A stretch of 64,000 bases of DNA, from assembly GCA_015478945.1 (NCBI GenBank), contig JABUQX010004465.1, positions 21,001 through 85,000 on the forward strand, in the 5' to 3' direction. Position 1 is the first letter of the stretch. The number at the start of each line of letters is the position of its first letter. The notes beneath the pieces were generated by a model. It did no database searches and was not told where the DNA came from. It saw only the letters and a program-made list of their open reading frames with translations. Of this stretch, positions 22,836 through 34,375 are shown piece by piece. The translations under genes were made by a program, and so were the position numbers. This stretch comes from Trachelipus rathkii (Eukaryota; Arthropoda; Malacostraca; Isopoda; Trachelipodidae).

Positions 22836-23273
22836 TCATATACCTAATGTCACTTGGGCTTTCACCTCCTTCTGCTCAATTTCACGAGCTAGCTCCGTCA
22901 ACCCTAAACCCCTCCACGGCTTCTCCACTTGCGAAGCCACGTCGCTCAGTTCGGTCACGTCCGGATCATCATCTGGATCCGTTACCTGAGTGGCCGCTTC
23001 CCTTTGCTCAACCGGCTCCCGATCTTCCTCCATGGTTGACGCCTGAACACTCACGTCCCTTTGCTTAGTCAAGTCTGGACCATCGTTCGGGTCAGTTATC
23101 TGAGTACTTGCTTCCCTCCGCTCAATCGTCCCCCAACCCCCCTCCATGATTGAAGCCTGAACACTCACTTCCCTTTGTTCAACCTTTTTCAAACCCTCCT
23201 TCATGGTCAACACCTGAACACTCGCCTCCTCCTGCTCAACATCCTGGACCATAATGTCCGAAACCCAACTCAC
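22836..23273 (-). CDS. ORF with 19-residue tandem repeats, unknown function
   Basis: The 145-codon minus-strand frame contains five consecutive 19-residue units, starting at EQEEASVQ, EQREVSVQ, ERREASTQ, KQRDVSVQ and EQREAATQ, each ending four to eight residues after a turn-like stretch (for example MEEDREPV or DPDDDPDVT). A longer sixth unit and a partial seventh (EQKEVKAQ) follow. Units alternate in type, suggesting a 38-residue super-unit. The pattern fits an extended or coiled-coil gag-like protein, but no family was recognised. The frame continues upstream, interrupted, to about 23541. Confidence 0.4.
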   Translation of the reverse strand: MSWVSDIMVQDVEQEEASVQVLTMKEGLKKVEQREVSVQASIMEGGWGTIERREASTQITDPNDGPDLTKQRDVSVQASTMEEDREPVEQREAATQVTDPDDDPDVTELSDVASQVEKPWRGLGLTELAREIEQKEVKAQVTLGI

Positions 23274-23501
23274 CTGCCTAATCGTCGACTGGACTCCCCC
23301 TAGTCTTTTAATAGTTCCCCCATCTACTCATTATTCTCTATATCTCGCTCAACCCTTACACCAACCACATTCAATTTGCGATTGATATCCCCCAAATTGA
23401 CCAGCTCGATCCTTCTCTTATTCAGCAACTTCCACAACCCATTCATCACTGTTTACAACGTCTCAGCGACCTGAGAAGGCATTCCGGAATACCAAGCAAA
23501 C

Positions 23502-23891
23502 CTATTCCCCTGAGTCGCACATACCCTTCCCGCCATCACGACTTAACAGACACAGCCACGTCCAACACCGACTCACACCGCGACGTGCGCCAACAAAGCA
23601 ACAATCCCGCAAAGGATGCCAGAAAATTGTACTATGTCGCGAATTTGACACAGCACAACCTCGCAGCTGCAACGGATGACGAGGCGGAGCGTTTCTAAGC
23701 CTCCCGTCAACTGGTTTGGTGAAGCACCGAACGTTACACTCGCCATCCGCTACAACTATCACTGGGTTCGATCCCTTCTGAAGCCAATCCTTGTCAGAAA
23801 ACCCTGTTCCCGCCATCTCCCGTTTTCCCCGACTATGTCCTTTGCTTGAGTGAAGCGAAGGGTGGATTTTTTTCCTACCCTGATTCCCCAA
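23502..23891 (-). other. GC-rich open frame, unrecognised
   Basis: A 129-codon minus frame overlaps the start of the repeat ORF region in another phase. It has no recognisable motif and may be leader sequence rather than protein. Confidence 0.15.
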
Positions 23892-24600
23892 GATATCGTG
23901 GGTTTATGCGTGCTCCGGCTCCCGTGAAGAGTGGACTTTTGTCCCGCTCCGACTCCGTCAACCGCGCCTGTTTCCCTGGGCAAGGGCAACTTCCTGGGAG
24001 TGCTCCCCGCAGCGTAATTGCCGGGGCTGAACTCAACTGACTCAGTATAGCCGCCCGTTCCTCCTTGGTCTTCTGGCTGTAAAGCTAGACGCTCCTTGTT
24101 GAAGCCAGTACCACCTCTTTTTTAAACAGACTTCGACACTACCGGGAACAAAATAAGACGCCAACTCAATTTTTCAATTTATAATTTAAACTTAAGACAA
24201 TAAGCTAATTTTGCAATGATTCACTATTAACGAAAAAAGATAAACAAGGTAACAAGCAAGGAAGGAGATGGGAGTGCCAGCGATAACCCTGCAATGTCCC
24301 CCCAAGGCGCCTCCAATTCCCTTGGTCCATGACTCACTGCGTTGTTGGCGGGTTCCTTTATTAATGTAGGGTTTCACTATAACTCTGTTGCTTTCTTGTT
24401 GCCCAGTTATGGGAAGAATTGGGAGGCATTCCCAATTCTGTGGGCAAGTTCCACAGAAGTTAAGCACGAACTGCACACACTCGTTCTTCACAATAATTAA
24501 GATGAATCCCAAAATGGCTCTTCCAGCTCGCAAATTAGTTTTCAAGATCCCAAATTGGTTCCACCTGCAAGCAAACACAAACACACATTAAAACCCCATT

Positions 24601-24987
<387 letters not shown>

Positions 24988-25242
24988 TCTTGAGCATCAA
25001 ATTCCCCACAATATTATTTATTAGAATAAATATATATCATCATCTACCTTTTTTCCCCCAAGACTGGGGGTAAGGTGCGTGCAATGCACAGGAAACAAAA
25101 GTAGTAGAAGAATATGACACAAGTCGAAAAAAAAGCCCAGCCTTACCGCTCCCTCAATACCTATTAGTGAGTACTCGTTGCAGTTAGAAAATCCGCCCTA
25201 GAGCTTCACGGGACCGCGACTGACCCTCACTATGGCATATCG

Positions 25243-25500
25243 TCAAGTGTAGGGTTCATCCCCTGACCCAGGTGGGCCACAACCATGCCCCCTCACAAAA
25301 TCCTGCCATTCACTCCTATTATGAACTTTTATTCTCGCCTCTGCCAAACTCTTATTTCTCTCCTTCAAGCATTCGTTTACTGACTCAATCCACTTTTTCT
25401 TCGATCTCCCAGCCGGTTGGTTTTCAACACACTCGCCACTATACATCTGCTTAACCAACCGACTATCATTCATCCTTTCCACATGACCAAACCATCTCAA
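25243..25500 (-). pseudogene. C-terminal end of non-LTR RT polyprotein
   Basis: The 85-codon frame begins MRWFGHVERMNDSRLVKQ, a block well known at the end of non-LTR retrotransposon polyproteins after the RT domain. It continues with AGRSKKKWIESVNECLKE and RSEWQDFVRG, again typical of that end. RT catalytic motifs are upstream and absent, so the fragment cannot act alone. The downstream UTR and AAT tail confirm the orientation. Confidence 0.8.
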
Positions 25501-26381
25501 TATCCTTAAATAAATAAATACATAAATATATATAATGAAATATTAATTATTCCTCAGAGAATTATTAAGAAAACTGTAATCTTTATTTTTATTCAAAATT
25601 TTGTTTACATTCTTTAATTCAACTACTATATGTTATCCATTGACATTTGAATTGTATCCCTCCGCCTCAGCTGTGATTATTTAACACTGTCATCTGCAAT
25701 AAATCATTTTAGTAGAACAGTTGGCATGGTGTTATCAACATGTATTTATACAGTGTGGTCAATATTTTAATCTTAGTTTTTGTGAAATTGTTATTAATAA
25801 TATTCTTTTTTTCCCAGCTTTGACTTCACCCTGTTACTTCATGTTGAATTGATGTTAATTGTTATTATTGTTGTATTTTGTTAGTTTAATGACTGTTTGT
25901 GTTAACTTTGATAAAGTTGCTATTCTGCTAATATATGATAACATGTTTAATATTACAACTTATTTATTACAAAGAAATCTAACAATAAAACAATTGACTG
26001 TTCGCCATAAGAAGTAAGAAATTATTTTTATATATTTTTGCAAATATTACAAGTAATCCATTCTTTGCGAATGGAAAATCATAACATTTCTGAATGTAAA
26101 TAAACTATATTTTCATATAAAGTGATTGCCTTCATCATCTTAGTATTAGATCGCTTATCTGAATGAATACTTAAAAGAATCTGCAAACATTAAAACCAGG
26201 TCAGGGGGGCCCCAATTGGGAAAAGGATTTTGGATATGAGTCTTGGATTTTAAATGGATCTTGATCTATGATGTTTCTTCATTACAACCAATTCTCAACT
26301 TTTCACTCTTCTTCTTTAAAAACTTAAAATAGAAAAAGATCAAAGGTTGTGTGTCCAAAGCATGTTCAGAAAAAGACCCAA
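25501..26381. other. Intergenic, nothing recognised
   Basis: AT-rich unique-looking DNA without motifs, RNA genes or repeats that could be named. Confidence 0.5.
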
Positions 26382-26432
26382 ATATAATATATATATACCG
26401 TATATATATATATATACCGTATTATATATTAG

Positions 26433-26516
<84 letters not shown>

Positions 26517-26517
26517 A

Positions 26518-26594
<77 letters not shown>

Positions 26595-26625
26595 TATATA
26601 TAATAATGTACCACAATTTATATAT

Positions 26626-26671
<46 letters not shown>

Positions 26672-26848
26672 CATATATTATATATATATCGGTTATATAT
26701 AATATATAATATATATATATATATTATATATATATATATTATATATATTATATATATATACGGTAATATAATATAATTTATTATATAATATAATATATAT
26801 TATATTATAATATAATAATATAAATATATATATTATATATTTTTTTTT
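26382..26848. repeat. (AT)n array with CCGTA/CGGTA interruptions
   Basis: About 465 bp of TA repeats. TACCGTA occurs at about 26396 and 26415, and TACGGTA at about 26759. Confidence 0.95.
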
Positions 26849-27508
26849 TACCTTTGTTCTTTACCAGGCTTACTAGGGTGATTTTGTGGAAAGTAGTACC
26901 CAAAGCATGTAAAAAGTATGAAAAAGGGTATTTTTTGCCCAGCCACTGCATAAAAAGTATCAAGACTTTGTAGCAGATAGTAAAATTAGGCAGTGGAGAT
27001 AGTGCCTTTTGTGGCAAGAAAAGAAAGTGTAAAGTGAATGTTGATGTAATGTTTTTAATGATTTAAACGTCTTACGTTTGGATTATAGCTACTGAAACAT
27101 ATCTGTCTTTTATGGTGTGTTTTTTGACTTAAAATATAAATATAGTATCTTTAACAATTCTTTGTATATTTATTAAAATGTATTGCATTGTTAAAGTTAT
27201 TTATTAAATGTGTAACTTAAGTTATTGTCCATCTTTCAAAACTGAAAAAGAAGATAACTGTAAAGTTGTAATTCAAATCAGCGGGTATTTATGGAAATAG
27301 ATGTAGAATTGCAATTTGGCATATTAAGTTTTAAAGAAGGTATTAAAATAAAAAAATAAATAAATATGCACCTCTCCCAATGACAACAAAGATTTGCATC
27401 TTTAATAAGTAAGTTACTATAACTAGGGTAAAATATTGCCCTTTTTGCATTGTTATTTTTTATAGGCTATTAAAAACCGTTTAGCTCTTTATTAATAAAT
27501 TGAACTTA
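26849..27508. other. Intergenic, nothing recognised
   Basis: No coding or RNA feature was seen. Confidence 0.5.
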
Positions 27509-27585
27509 TATATATATATTATATTATATATAATATATAGATATATATATAGATATATATAATATAATATATATATATAATAATA

Positions 27586-27616
<31 letters not shown>

Positions 27617-27635
27617 ATATAATAATTATATAGTA
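27509..27635. repeat. (AT)n array left of the SINE cluster
   Basis: TA dinucleotide repeats with ATAGATATA interruptions. Confidence 0.9.
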
Positions 27636-27654
27636 TATCTTTAAATAAAGAACA

Positions 27655-27840
27655 TATAGTGGGAAGGTATAGAATTACTGCCTTCTCCAGGATTGAACCA
27701 TTGTGTGTTGTGACTGAGGACAATATACTCGATGCTTTACTACTGATCTATCCCTCAACCCAAAAAAGTTAGGTTCAAGAACAGTTTTAAAGCAATCGAG
27801 CTCCCTTCAAGGTGACATCACCAGGTGTTCAGATAGTCCT
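27655..27840 (-). repeat. tRNA-derived SINE, copy 1
   Basis: On the minus strand the tRNA-like head (about 27754-27690) has an A box like TAGATCAGTAGTAAAGC and a B box, GGTTCAATCC, the internal RNA polymerase III promoter elements. A flank containing GTTCAAGAACAGTTTTAAAG lies on the A-box side, and CAGTAATTC and CCTTCCCACTATA follow the B box. Copies 2 and 3 share all of these parts. Confidence 0.75.
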
Positions 27841-27924
27841 ATCCCTCGTTCTTAATAATTTGTAGGTGTTAAATATTGCATAAACCCAATTTTATTATTT
27901 AGAAGTGAATCATTCTTAATATAT

Positions 27925-28099
27925 AAGTGGGAAGGTAAAGAATTACTGCCTTCTCCGAAATTGAACCACCGCATGTTGCGACTGAGGACAATATACTCGA
28001 TGCTTTACCACTGAGCTATCCCCCAAACCAAAAAAGTTGGGTTCAAGAACAGTTTTAAAGCAATCGAGCTCCCTTCAAGGCAACATCAACAGGTGTCCA
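27925..28099 (-). repeat. tRNA-derived SINE, copy 2
   Basis: Same layout as copy 1, with the tRNA-like head at about 28024-27957. It reads GGGGGATAGCTCAGTGGTAA at its start on the minus strand, close to real tRNAs that begin GGGGG-TAGCTCAGTGGTAGAGC (tRNA-Cys is one possible source). It forms the left arm of a long palindrome with copy 3. Confidence 0.8.
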
Positions 28100-28255
28100 G
28101 ATTGCTTTAAAACTGTTCTTGAACCCAACATTTTTGGGGTTGGGGGATAACTCAGTGGTAAAGCATTGAGTATATTGTCCTCAGTCGCAACATGCGATGG
28201 TTAAATCCCAGAGAAGGCAGTAATTCTTTACCTTCCCACTATATGTTCTTTGTTT
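28100..28255 (+). repeat. tRNA-derived SINE, copy 3, inverted to copy 2
   Basis: The tRNA-like head is at 28142-28209, with A box ATAACTCAGTGG (28147-28158) and B box GGTTAAATCCC (28199-28209). No cloverleaf with a proper anticodon stem could be drawn, so this is not a functional tRNA. The copy pairs with copy 2 over about 140 bp with a loop of about 35 nt. Confidence 0.8.
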
Positions 28256-28267
28256 AATATGTGATTA

Positions 28268-28324
28268 TGCAATATTTAATATATATATTATATATATATA
28301 TATATATTATATATATATATATAA

Positions 28325-28370
<46 letters not shown>

Positions 28371-28419
28371 TATATATACATATACCGTATATATTATAAT
28401 ATAATACCGTATTTTTTAT

Positions 28420-28506
<87 letters not shown>

Positions 28507-28513
28507 TATTATA
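28268..28513. repeat. (AT)n array right of the SINE cluster
   Basis: Long TA repeats with two TACCGTA interruptions near 28383 and 28405. Confidence 0.95.
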
Positions 28514-28529
28514 TATATAACTTCATGCA

Positions 28530-28970
28530 GTAGCGGCAAGAATTCACTTATCCATCGACCTTACTATATGTTCAATCGTACTGGCTCCAAGTTAGGTGAA
28601 TTTAACTAAGGTCGACTTAGCAGATCTTTTTTAAAAGCTTCCCTTCTCCGGTTTTTATACTAGGTGACTTCAAACCTTCGCCAACCCTTATGGGGTGACT
28701 CTGTCCACTTCATCTAGGTCCAAGATCTTAATAGATCTCCTAACCCCCTTTTCCCTGGGATGCCTTAACACAGGACTCCCAACCTATGAACGTTTAGATA
28801 CACACACTTCTTCTTGTATCGACATTTCCTTTTGCTCCCATTCCCTTATGGATCGTTTTACCTGGTCCCGCTTTGATTATTTATTCGGCAGCGATCACTA
28901 CCCAATAGCATTAAATGAGCTTGCTCTCCAAGCCCAATGCAAAAACCCAACTCCAGCGTGGCTGTCGTTA
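28530..28970 (+). pseudogene. Endonuclease (EEP fold) part of the I-type element
   Basis: Blocks in shifting frames match the exonuclease-endonuclease-phosphatase fold. RIHLS is near 28548, followed by an LGDF block near 28663 (where the conserved Asn is replaced). Next is a 92-codon frame (28695-28973) with CIDISFCSHSLMDRFTW and the SDHYPI block carrying the catalytic Asp-His. The enzyme would nick target DNA for target-primed reverse transcription. The N-terminal catalytic Asn and Glu motifs are missing because of truncation. Confidence 0.7.
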
Positions 28971-29619
28971 TGATCGAGCGGAGTGGGCTCCTTTTTAACA
29001 GGCCACTGCAAAAACTTCTTTTCTCCTTTTAATAAACGATTTCCGATCTGTTGAGTTGATGCCTTTCGCTTTCCAGAAAGTAGCATCTCCGGCAGCGGAA
29101 GCTTGAATTCCACGAGTTCTTCCTCAGAAAGCGCGGCGGCAACCCCTTGGTAGGTCCCCAAGAGTGCGCACAAGCCAACCGAGAGAAGAAGAAAAACTCT
29201 ACAGGCAATGCAAAAAGGCCCGTACTACCCCAACATGATTATGTTTAAAGCTGCCGCAGCGAGATCGGGTTAGGCGAATTAAATCGTTCAAACGCCGTGT
29301 TAAACAATATTTTTATCGAACTACAATGCGACTGTTAACTTCCACAACTCCCCTTCCCTTAGTGTGGGAAGTTACACAGAAAATAATATCTCGTCGCTGC
29401 CAAATGACTCTTCACCCACAGTCTTCCGTTATTGGGCCTAAAATAACTGATACGATTTCAGCCCCGGCGGTTGTAGCGGATGCGTATAGTAGGTTTATAG
29501 CTTTGTAAGCCATTCGAGCTTCATTGCCCGCTTACACTGAAAGCCTTTTTCAAAAACTGAGAACTGACACAGACTACCAGACTTTTCAACAGCGAAAGGA
29601 GAAGAAGTTCATACCTACA

Positions 29620-30440
29620 ACCGTCTTTTTACACTTGCAGATTGTTAAAACTGCATTGGCAAATAGCAAAAACGGTGCCCTTGGCCTTGGTCCAGACATG
29701 ATTTCTTACATCATGCTCCGTCATATCCAATCCTTCGGCGCTCAGGCATTTTTGCTGGATTATATAACAGAATCCTGGATCGAATCTTTCTTTTTCCATC
29801 TTATTTTTGGACTACAGCTTTGTAATTCCTATCCCCAAACCTGGAAAGATCCGAAGTTGGCAGACAACAAAGACGAATTTCGTTGACCTGTCACTCCTGT
29901 AAATTTAATGGAGAAAATGGTGGTCTAGCCCTACTCCCTGTTTCTGGAGAAGCCGTCAAAGCTCTTCTCAAACTTCCAATTTGGTGTCCGCCAAAAATCG
30001 CTCGACTGCGGACCCCTTGGTGGTTAAAATTAGACCATGACATCCCGAGAAGCCTCTCAACTTGGTCTGGGATGCGTTTCTTTGGGTCTTTTGTTTTGAC
30101 CTTGAAAAGGCTTTTGACAGAACGTCGAGAACTGGGATTCTCCTTAAACTCCATTCGCTGGTTTTCCGCGGACAACTCCCTCTTTTTAGTCAAATGCCTT
30201 TTATCACACAGATCTATCCAAGTTCGGTGCTCTTCTATTCTGTCACGCCACTTTTTACTCTGGATGAAGCGTTCCGCAGGGGAGTGTTTTAAGGTGTACT
30301 ACTATTTGCTCTTGGACTTAATGATATTGTTACCTCTATTCCAGCGCGAGTTCATTTTTTCTCTATATGTCGATGACTTAGCTATTTATACATTAGCCGG
30401 TGCCAGGCTTGGGCCCTGTTTCCTCGAACGGCAACTTTCC
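29620..30440 (+). pseudogene. Reverse transcriptase part of the I-type element
   Basis: A LGPDMISYIMLRHI block near 29690 corresponds to the GPDG-I motif. PNPQTWKDPK-like text near 29835 precedes a stop and VTPVNLMEKMV. FDLEKAFDR near 30095 carries the first catalytic Asp, and YVDDLAIYT near 30370 is the catalytic YVDD box. At least four frame changes and stops separate these blocks. A later frame (30400-30843) retains LKKKKGKFEE and LGVLIA, part of the thumb region. Confidence 0.75.
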
Positions 30441-31263
30441 AACTAGGCTATTGAAAATATGTCACAGTTGGGCCTGCTCCCATGGCTTCCATTTTTTTCC
30501 CACCAAAACCTCAGCAGTGCTTTTAAAGAAAAAAAAGGGGAAATTCGAAGAACTTGCCACTTCTTCCAGCGAACCTAACGTTTTATGGTTCGCCCATTCG
30601 TGTAACTTCACAGGTCCAAATTCTAGGGCTCATCCTAGAATACACTTTAACATATGCACCGGCATATTAAAACCTAAAAAACACTTGTCATCGCACCCTG
30701 ACCTTTACGTCATCTCGCCTCAAAATCTTGGTGTGCTGATCGCAATCCCTTTTACGTCTTTACGTAGCCCTAATCCGATCGAAACTGGATTATGTCTGGG
30801 CAGTATATGGTCAGGTCTCTGCAACACTTACTACGCCTGTTAGATCCCATCCAAAACGAAGCGATCCGTATCTCCACTGGAGCTTTTGCGATCGTCCCCC
30901 CAGGTGAGCCTTGAAGTTGGAATTCCAATGTGATGCCACTCTCTCTTCGAAGAGAAGACATCAGGTGTACAAGTTATCTTCGTTTTCAAAACCCCAATAC
31001 CGTCTGCTTCTGACAGACACCGATTCTGCAGTAGGTACCTCAGAACCTTAATTACTGGCCATTTGCAAAGACGGTTCATAACATCTTAATTTCCTCAACA
31101 GCCCTTTTCAAAAGGTGCTGCCTTTTCTCTTTTGACGAAGGGTACACACCTTGGCAATTCCCCTCTCCTACCATTTGCTTGGCTCTGACATCTCTCCCCA
31201 AATCTAGCCATTCGAAGCTTTGGATTAAAAGCATTTCATTTCTGTCTCACGCCGCAGTTCACG

Positions 31264-32107
31264 ATGAAATTTACTCCAGTGTTTACTGACGGCTCTAAAA
31301 TAAGGGACAGTGGTGGGCGCTTCTGCTGGCTTTCCTGACCGCAACCTCTCCCATACCCTTCCCCCGTTATGCTTCAATTTTTACATGCAGAATTAAGGCT
31401 ATAATGATTGCCCTTTCTCGAATTCTAATCTTTAACAAGATCACTCATATGTCGTTGATTCAGATTCGCTTTTCGCTTAGCGCGCTACAAGGACGCTTAA
31501 AACCCCTTATTCTAAAAATGCAATGGTATCAGCTGTACAACAAAATTTCTTCGACATCTCCACTCCCGTAAGAAACAAATTATTTTTATGTTGGACACCC
31601 TCTCATGTAGGGGTAACAGGCAAATGAATTCGCTGACAGAGAGGCCAAAATGGCCGCCTCCTCTCGTCTTCTCGGAGTGTGTTCCAGGTACCTTCCCGGA
31701 TTGCCATCGACAAGGCCCCGCCTGCCCATTCACTGATTATTATCCTGCTCCCCGACAAGGCTTTCGATCTTGTTGGCAAGAGTACTGGACGAGTGATCGG
31801 CGGGGAAGGAAACTCAGAAACATAAAGCCGAACATCGTGAGTGGTCTTCCTCCCACAGACGAAAGCGCTTACATGAGGTAATACTTTGCACGCTCCGTAT
31901 TGGCCACACCAAAAAATCACTCACAGTCACTATATGTTCACCGAGACCCCGCCTTCCCATTTGCAAAAATTTTGCCGTCGCACACCCCGCAATCTGTGCT
32001 CATCATATCTTCATGATTGGTTCCCATCTGGACCCTATTCGCTGTCGTTATTTTTCCTACTTTATGGTCCATACCACCTTCTAAAAGATTATCCCTATCT
32101 TATCTGA
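31264..32107 (+). pseudogene. RNase H and C-terminal tail of the I-type element
   Basis: FTPVFTDGSK near 31270 carries the first RNase H Asp, and CWTPSHVGVTG near 31590-31620 is the conserved TPSHVG block. The equivalent of the Asp-containing NEFADREAK motif is read out of frame as NSLTERPKW. Further on, RIGHTKITHSHYM near 31895 is the end motif of such polyproteins. RNase H would remove the RNA strand after cDNA synthesis. Frames are interrupted. Confidence 0.7.
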
Positions 32108-32407
32108 ATCTTCCACTTTAGCAGTAACACTATTTTCTTGTATCTTCAAAAGTGAATATTCTTTATTCTTTGTTTTTGTTATGTAATCTTAAGACTATTA
32201 ACAATGCAAAGAGATTAAATTTTATTAGTTTTTTATTTATTTTGACTGACTGAATATTCATTTCACCAATCAAATCTTCCTTTGACATTTGGAGACATAT
32301 CTATGACAGGGCCCTCCCATGGTGCTGATTTTTTCAGCCCATTATGGCGCTTCATTGTGAGCCGTGGTGGTCCTGCTACACTAACTCAAAAAAAAAAAAA
32401 AAAAAAA

Positions 32408-33080
<673 letters not shown>

Positions 33081-33082
<2 letters not shown>

Positions 33083-33720
33083 CCAGGGATCTTACCTTGT
33101 AAAAAATGCTTTGGGAAATTTAATCCGAATTTATTATTTTTAGAGGATAATTACATTTTATTATTATTATAACATTATTATTTTTATAATTTATAAAAAA
33201 AACTTCTTTTGCATTTTGTTTAAACTCCACATCGAATTCACATAGATGCGGCTTAAACTTATTAATTATTGACTGTTGACAGTGCGGCTTAGTGTTAGAC
33301 TAGCCATACCGTGGCGTAGTTTAACTCGTAGATAAAACCTGACGATATTTTTAAATAAATAACAGGAAACGAATCTGTTTTATTAAATTTTCTCCAAGAA
33401 TGCAATATAATAAAACAGGAGTTATGTGAGATATGTCAAAATATATTGTTAGTGCGGAAAAATGTAAAAAAAAAAAAAAAATAAAATAAAAAAAAAAAAT
33501 AAAAAAAACAAATACAAATAAATAAAAAAAAATAATATCTCAAAAACTACAATAGCTACGGGAAAGGAAAACATTTTTTAGAATCCTGGTAAAAAATGTT
33601 AAAAAAAAAAAAAAATTTTAATAATTTATAATAATATGATAGAAAGCCTATTTAGGAAGTTTTTATAACGTTACTCGTTAAAATAAATAGGCTTTGTAGT
33701 AAATTTTGATTTGTTTTTTT
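33081..33720. other. Intergenic, A-rich
   Basis: No gene was seen. Long A runs lie near 33466-33540 and 33600-33616. Confidence 0.5.
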
Positions 33721-33965
33721 TTTATATACAGAATACCCCAAGGGTATACCGCACCTATGGCAGGAGTCGGGGTTCTCTCGGCCTCCGGGAACTATGGGGT
33801 TGGACTATTTCCCCCCCTCCGGGACGAGGTCGTCCCGGAACCCCCGCTCTTTGGTTATGTTGGGTGTCGCGGGCGGTTTCTGCGCCCCTCCCCTACGGGG
33901 TGTGGAAAACGTCCACTCCCTGTGTTCCCCGTCGGCTCAAGCCCCCTACATTGCCGCTGTAATAC
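33721..33965 (+). other. GC-rich island of unknown origin
   Basis: About 245 bp of GC-rich sequence stands between AT-rich flanks. It is preceded by a T-run and ATATACAG, a possible 3' splice site at about 33730. Two plus frames (33706-33978 and 33711-33962) stay open but neither resembles a known protein. It could be an exon, a retroelement fragment or a processed sequence. Confidence 0.3.
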
Positions 33966-33978
33966 CTTTACCAAATAA

Positions 33979-34031
33979 TATTATATATAATATATATACT
34001 ATAATATATATATACTATATACATATATATA

Positions 34032-34065
<34 letters not shown>
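33979..34065. repeat. (AT)n target of element 2, left side
   Basis: The TA array is broken by element 2. It resumes at 44223 on the other side. Confidence 0.85.
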
Positions 34066-34071
<6 letters not shown>

Positions 34072-34344
34072 AATTTAAAACAAAAGGGAAAAGAAAGACT
34101 TACGGAAATTAGAAGGTGTAAGCTTCCTCTTGGAATGGTTGTGGAAGGGTGCGTTAAGCCTCCAGAGGGCGTGGTTTCTTTACCAAGAAACCCCCACTCT
34201 ACTTCTTGGAAGAATGTTGTGAGTATGTAGGGCACCTCAGGATATTGGACATAGAAAAAAAATAACGTAGATTAGGAGCAAGAAATGGTGTAATGTAATT
34301 GGTAAAAGTATGGATTAAGAATAAGAATAAGGATGATAATACCA

Positions 34345-34375
<31 letters not shown>

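Larger units (their letters stand above)
22404..24600 (-). mobile_element. Unclassified GC-rich insertion or repeat, probably a retroelement piece
   Basis: Base composition changes sharply from the AT-rich surroundings and the best coding-like frames are on the minus strand. A frame at about 23541-23330 starts MAGRVCATQGNRFAWYSG and, after interruptions, leads to the 19-residue repeat region at 23273-22836. On the minus strand a TGGCGTCTTATTTTG block at about 24159 could be a primer site next to an LTR, but no second LTR was found. The segment interrupts element 3 pol. Identity is not established. Confidence 0.4.
28530..32407 (+). mobile_element. Degenerate I-type non-LTR retrotransposon with RNase H and poly(A)
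   Basis: Going downstream there are remnants of an apurinic-type endonuclease (28530-28970), an RT (29620-30430), an RNase H (about 31260-31640), a C-terminal tail (to about 32110), a 3' UTR and a poly(A) run (32388-32407). RNase H after RT is a trait of the I group of non-LTR elements. Frames change often and no domain is intact. The element is 5'-truncated, starting within the endonuclease next to an AT array, and another AT array follows the poly(A). Confidence 0.8.

Noticed and set aside
23846..24040. Plus-strand 64-codon frame in the GC-rich segment
   Set aside because: GC-rich DNA has few stops; the more coherent reading is on the opposite strand.
22404..24600. Bacterial contamination or horizontal transfer
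   Set aside because: No bacterial gene or operon structure was seen; the repeat-bearing frames and the surrounding elements fit a eukaryotic mobile element better.
28142..28209. Functional tRNA gene
   Set aside because: A and B boxes are present, but the anticodon and acceptor stems do not form and three repeated copies share extra flanks, so it is a SINE head.
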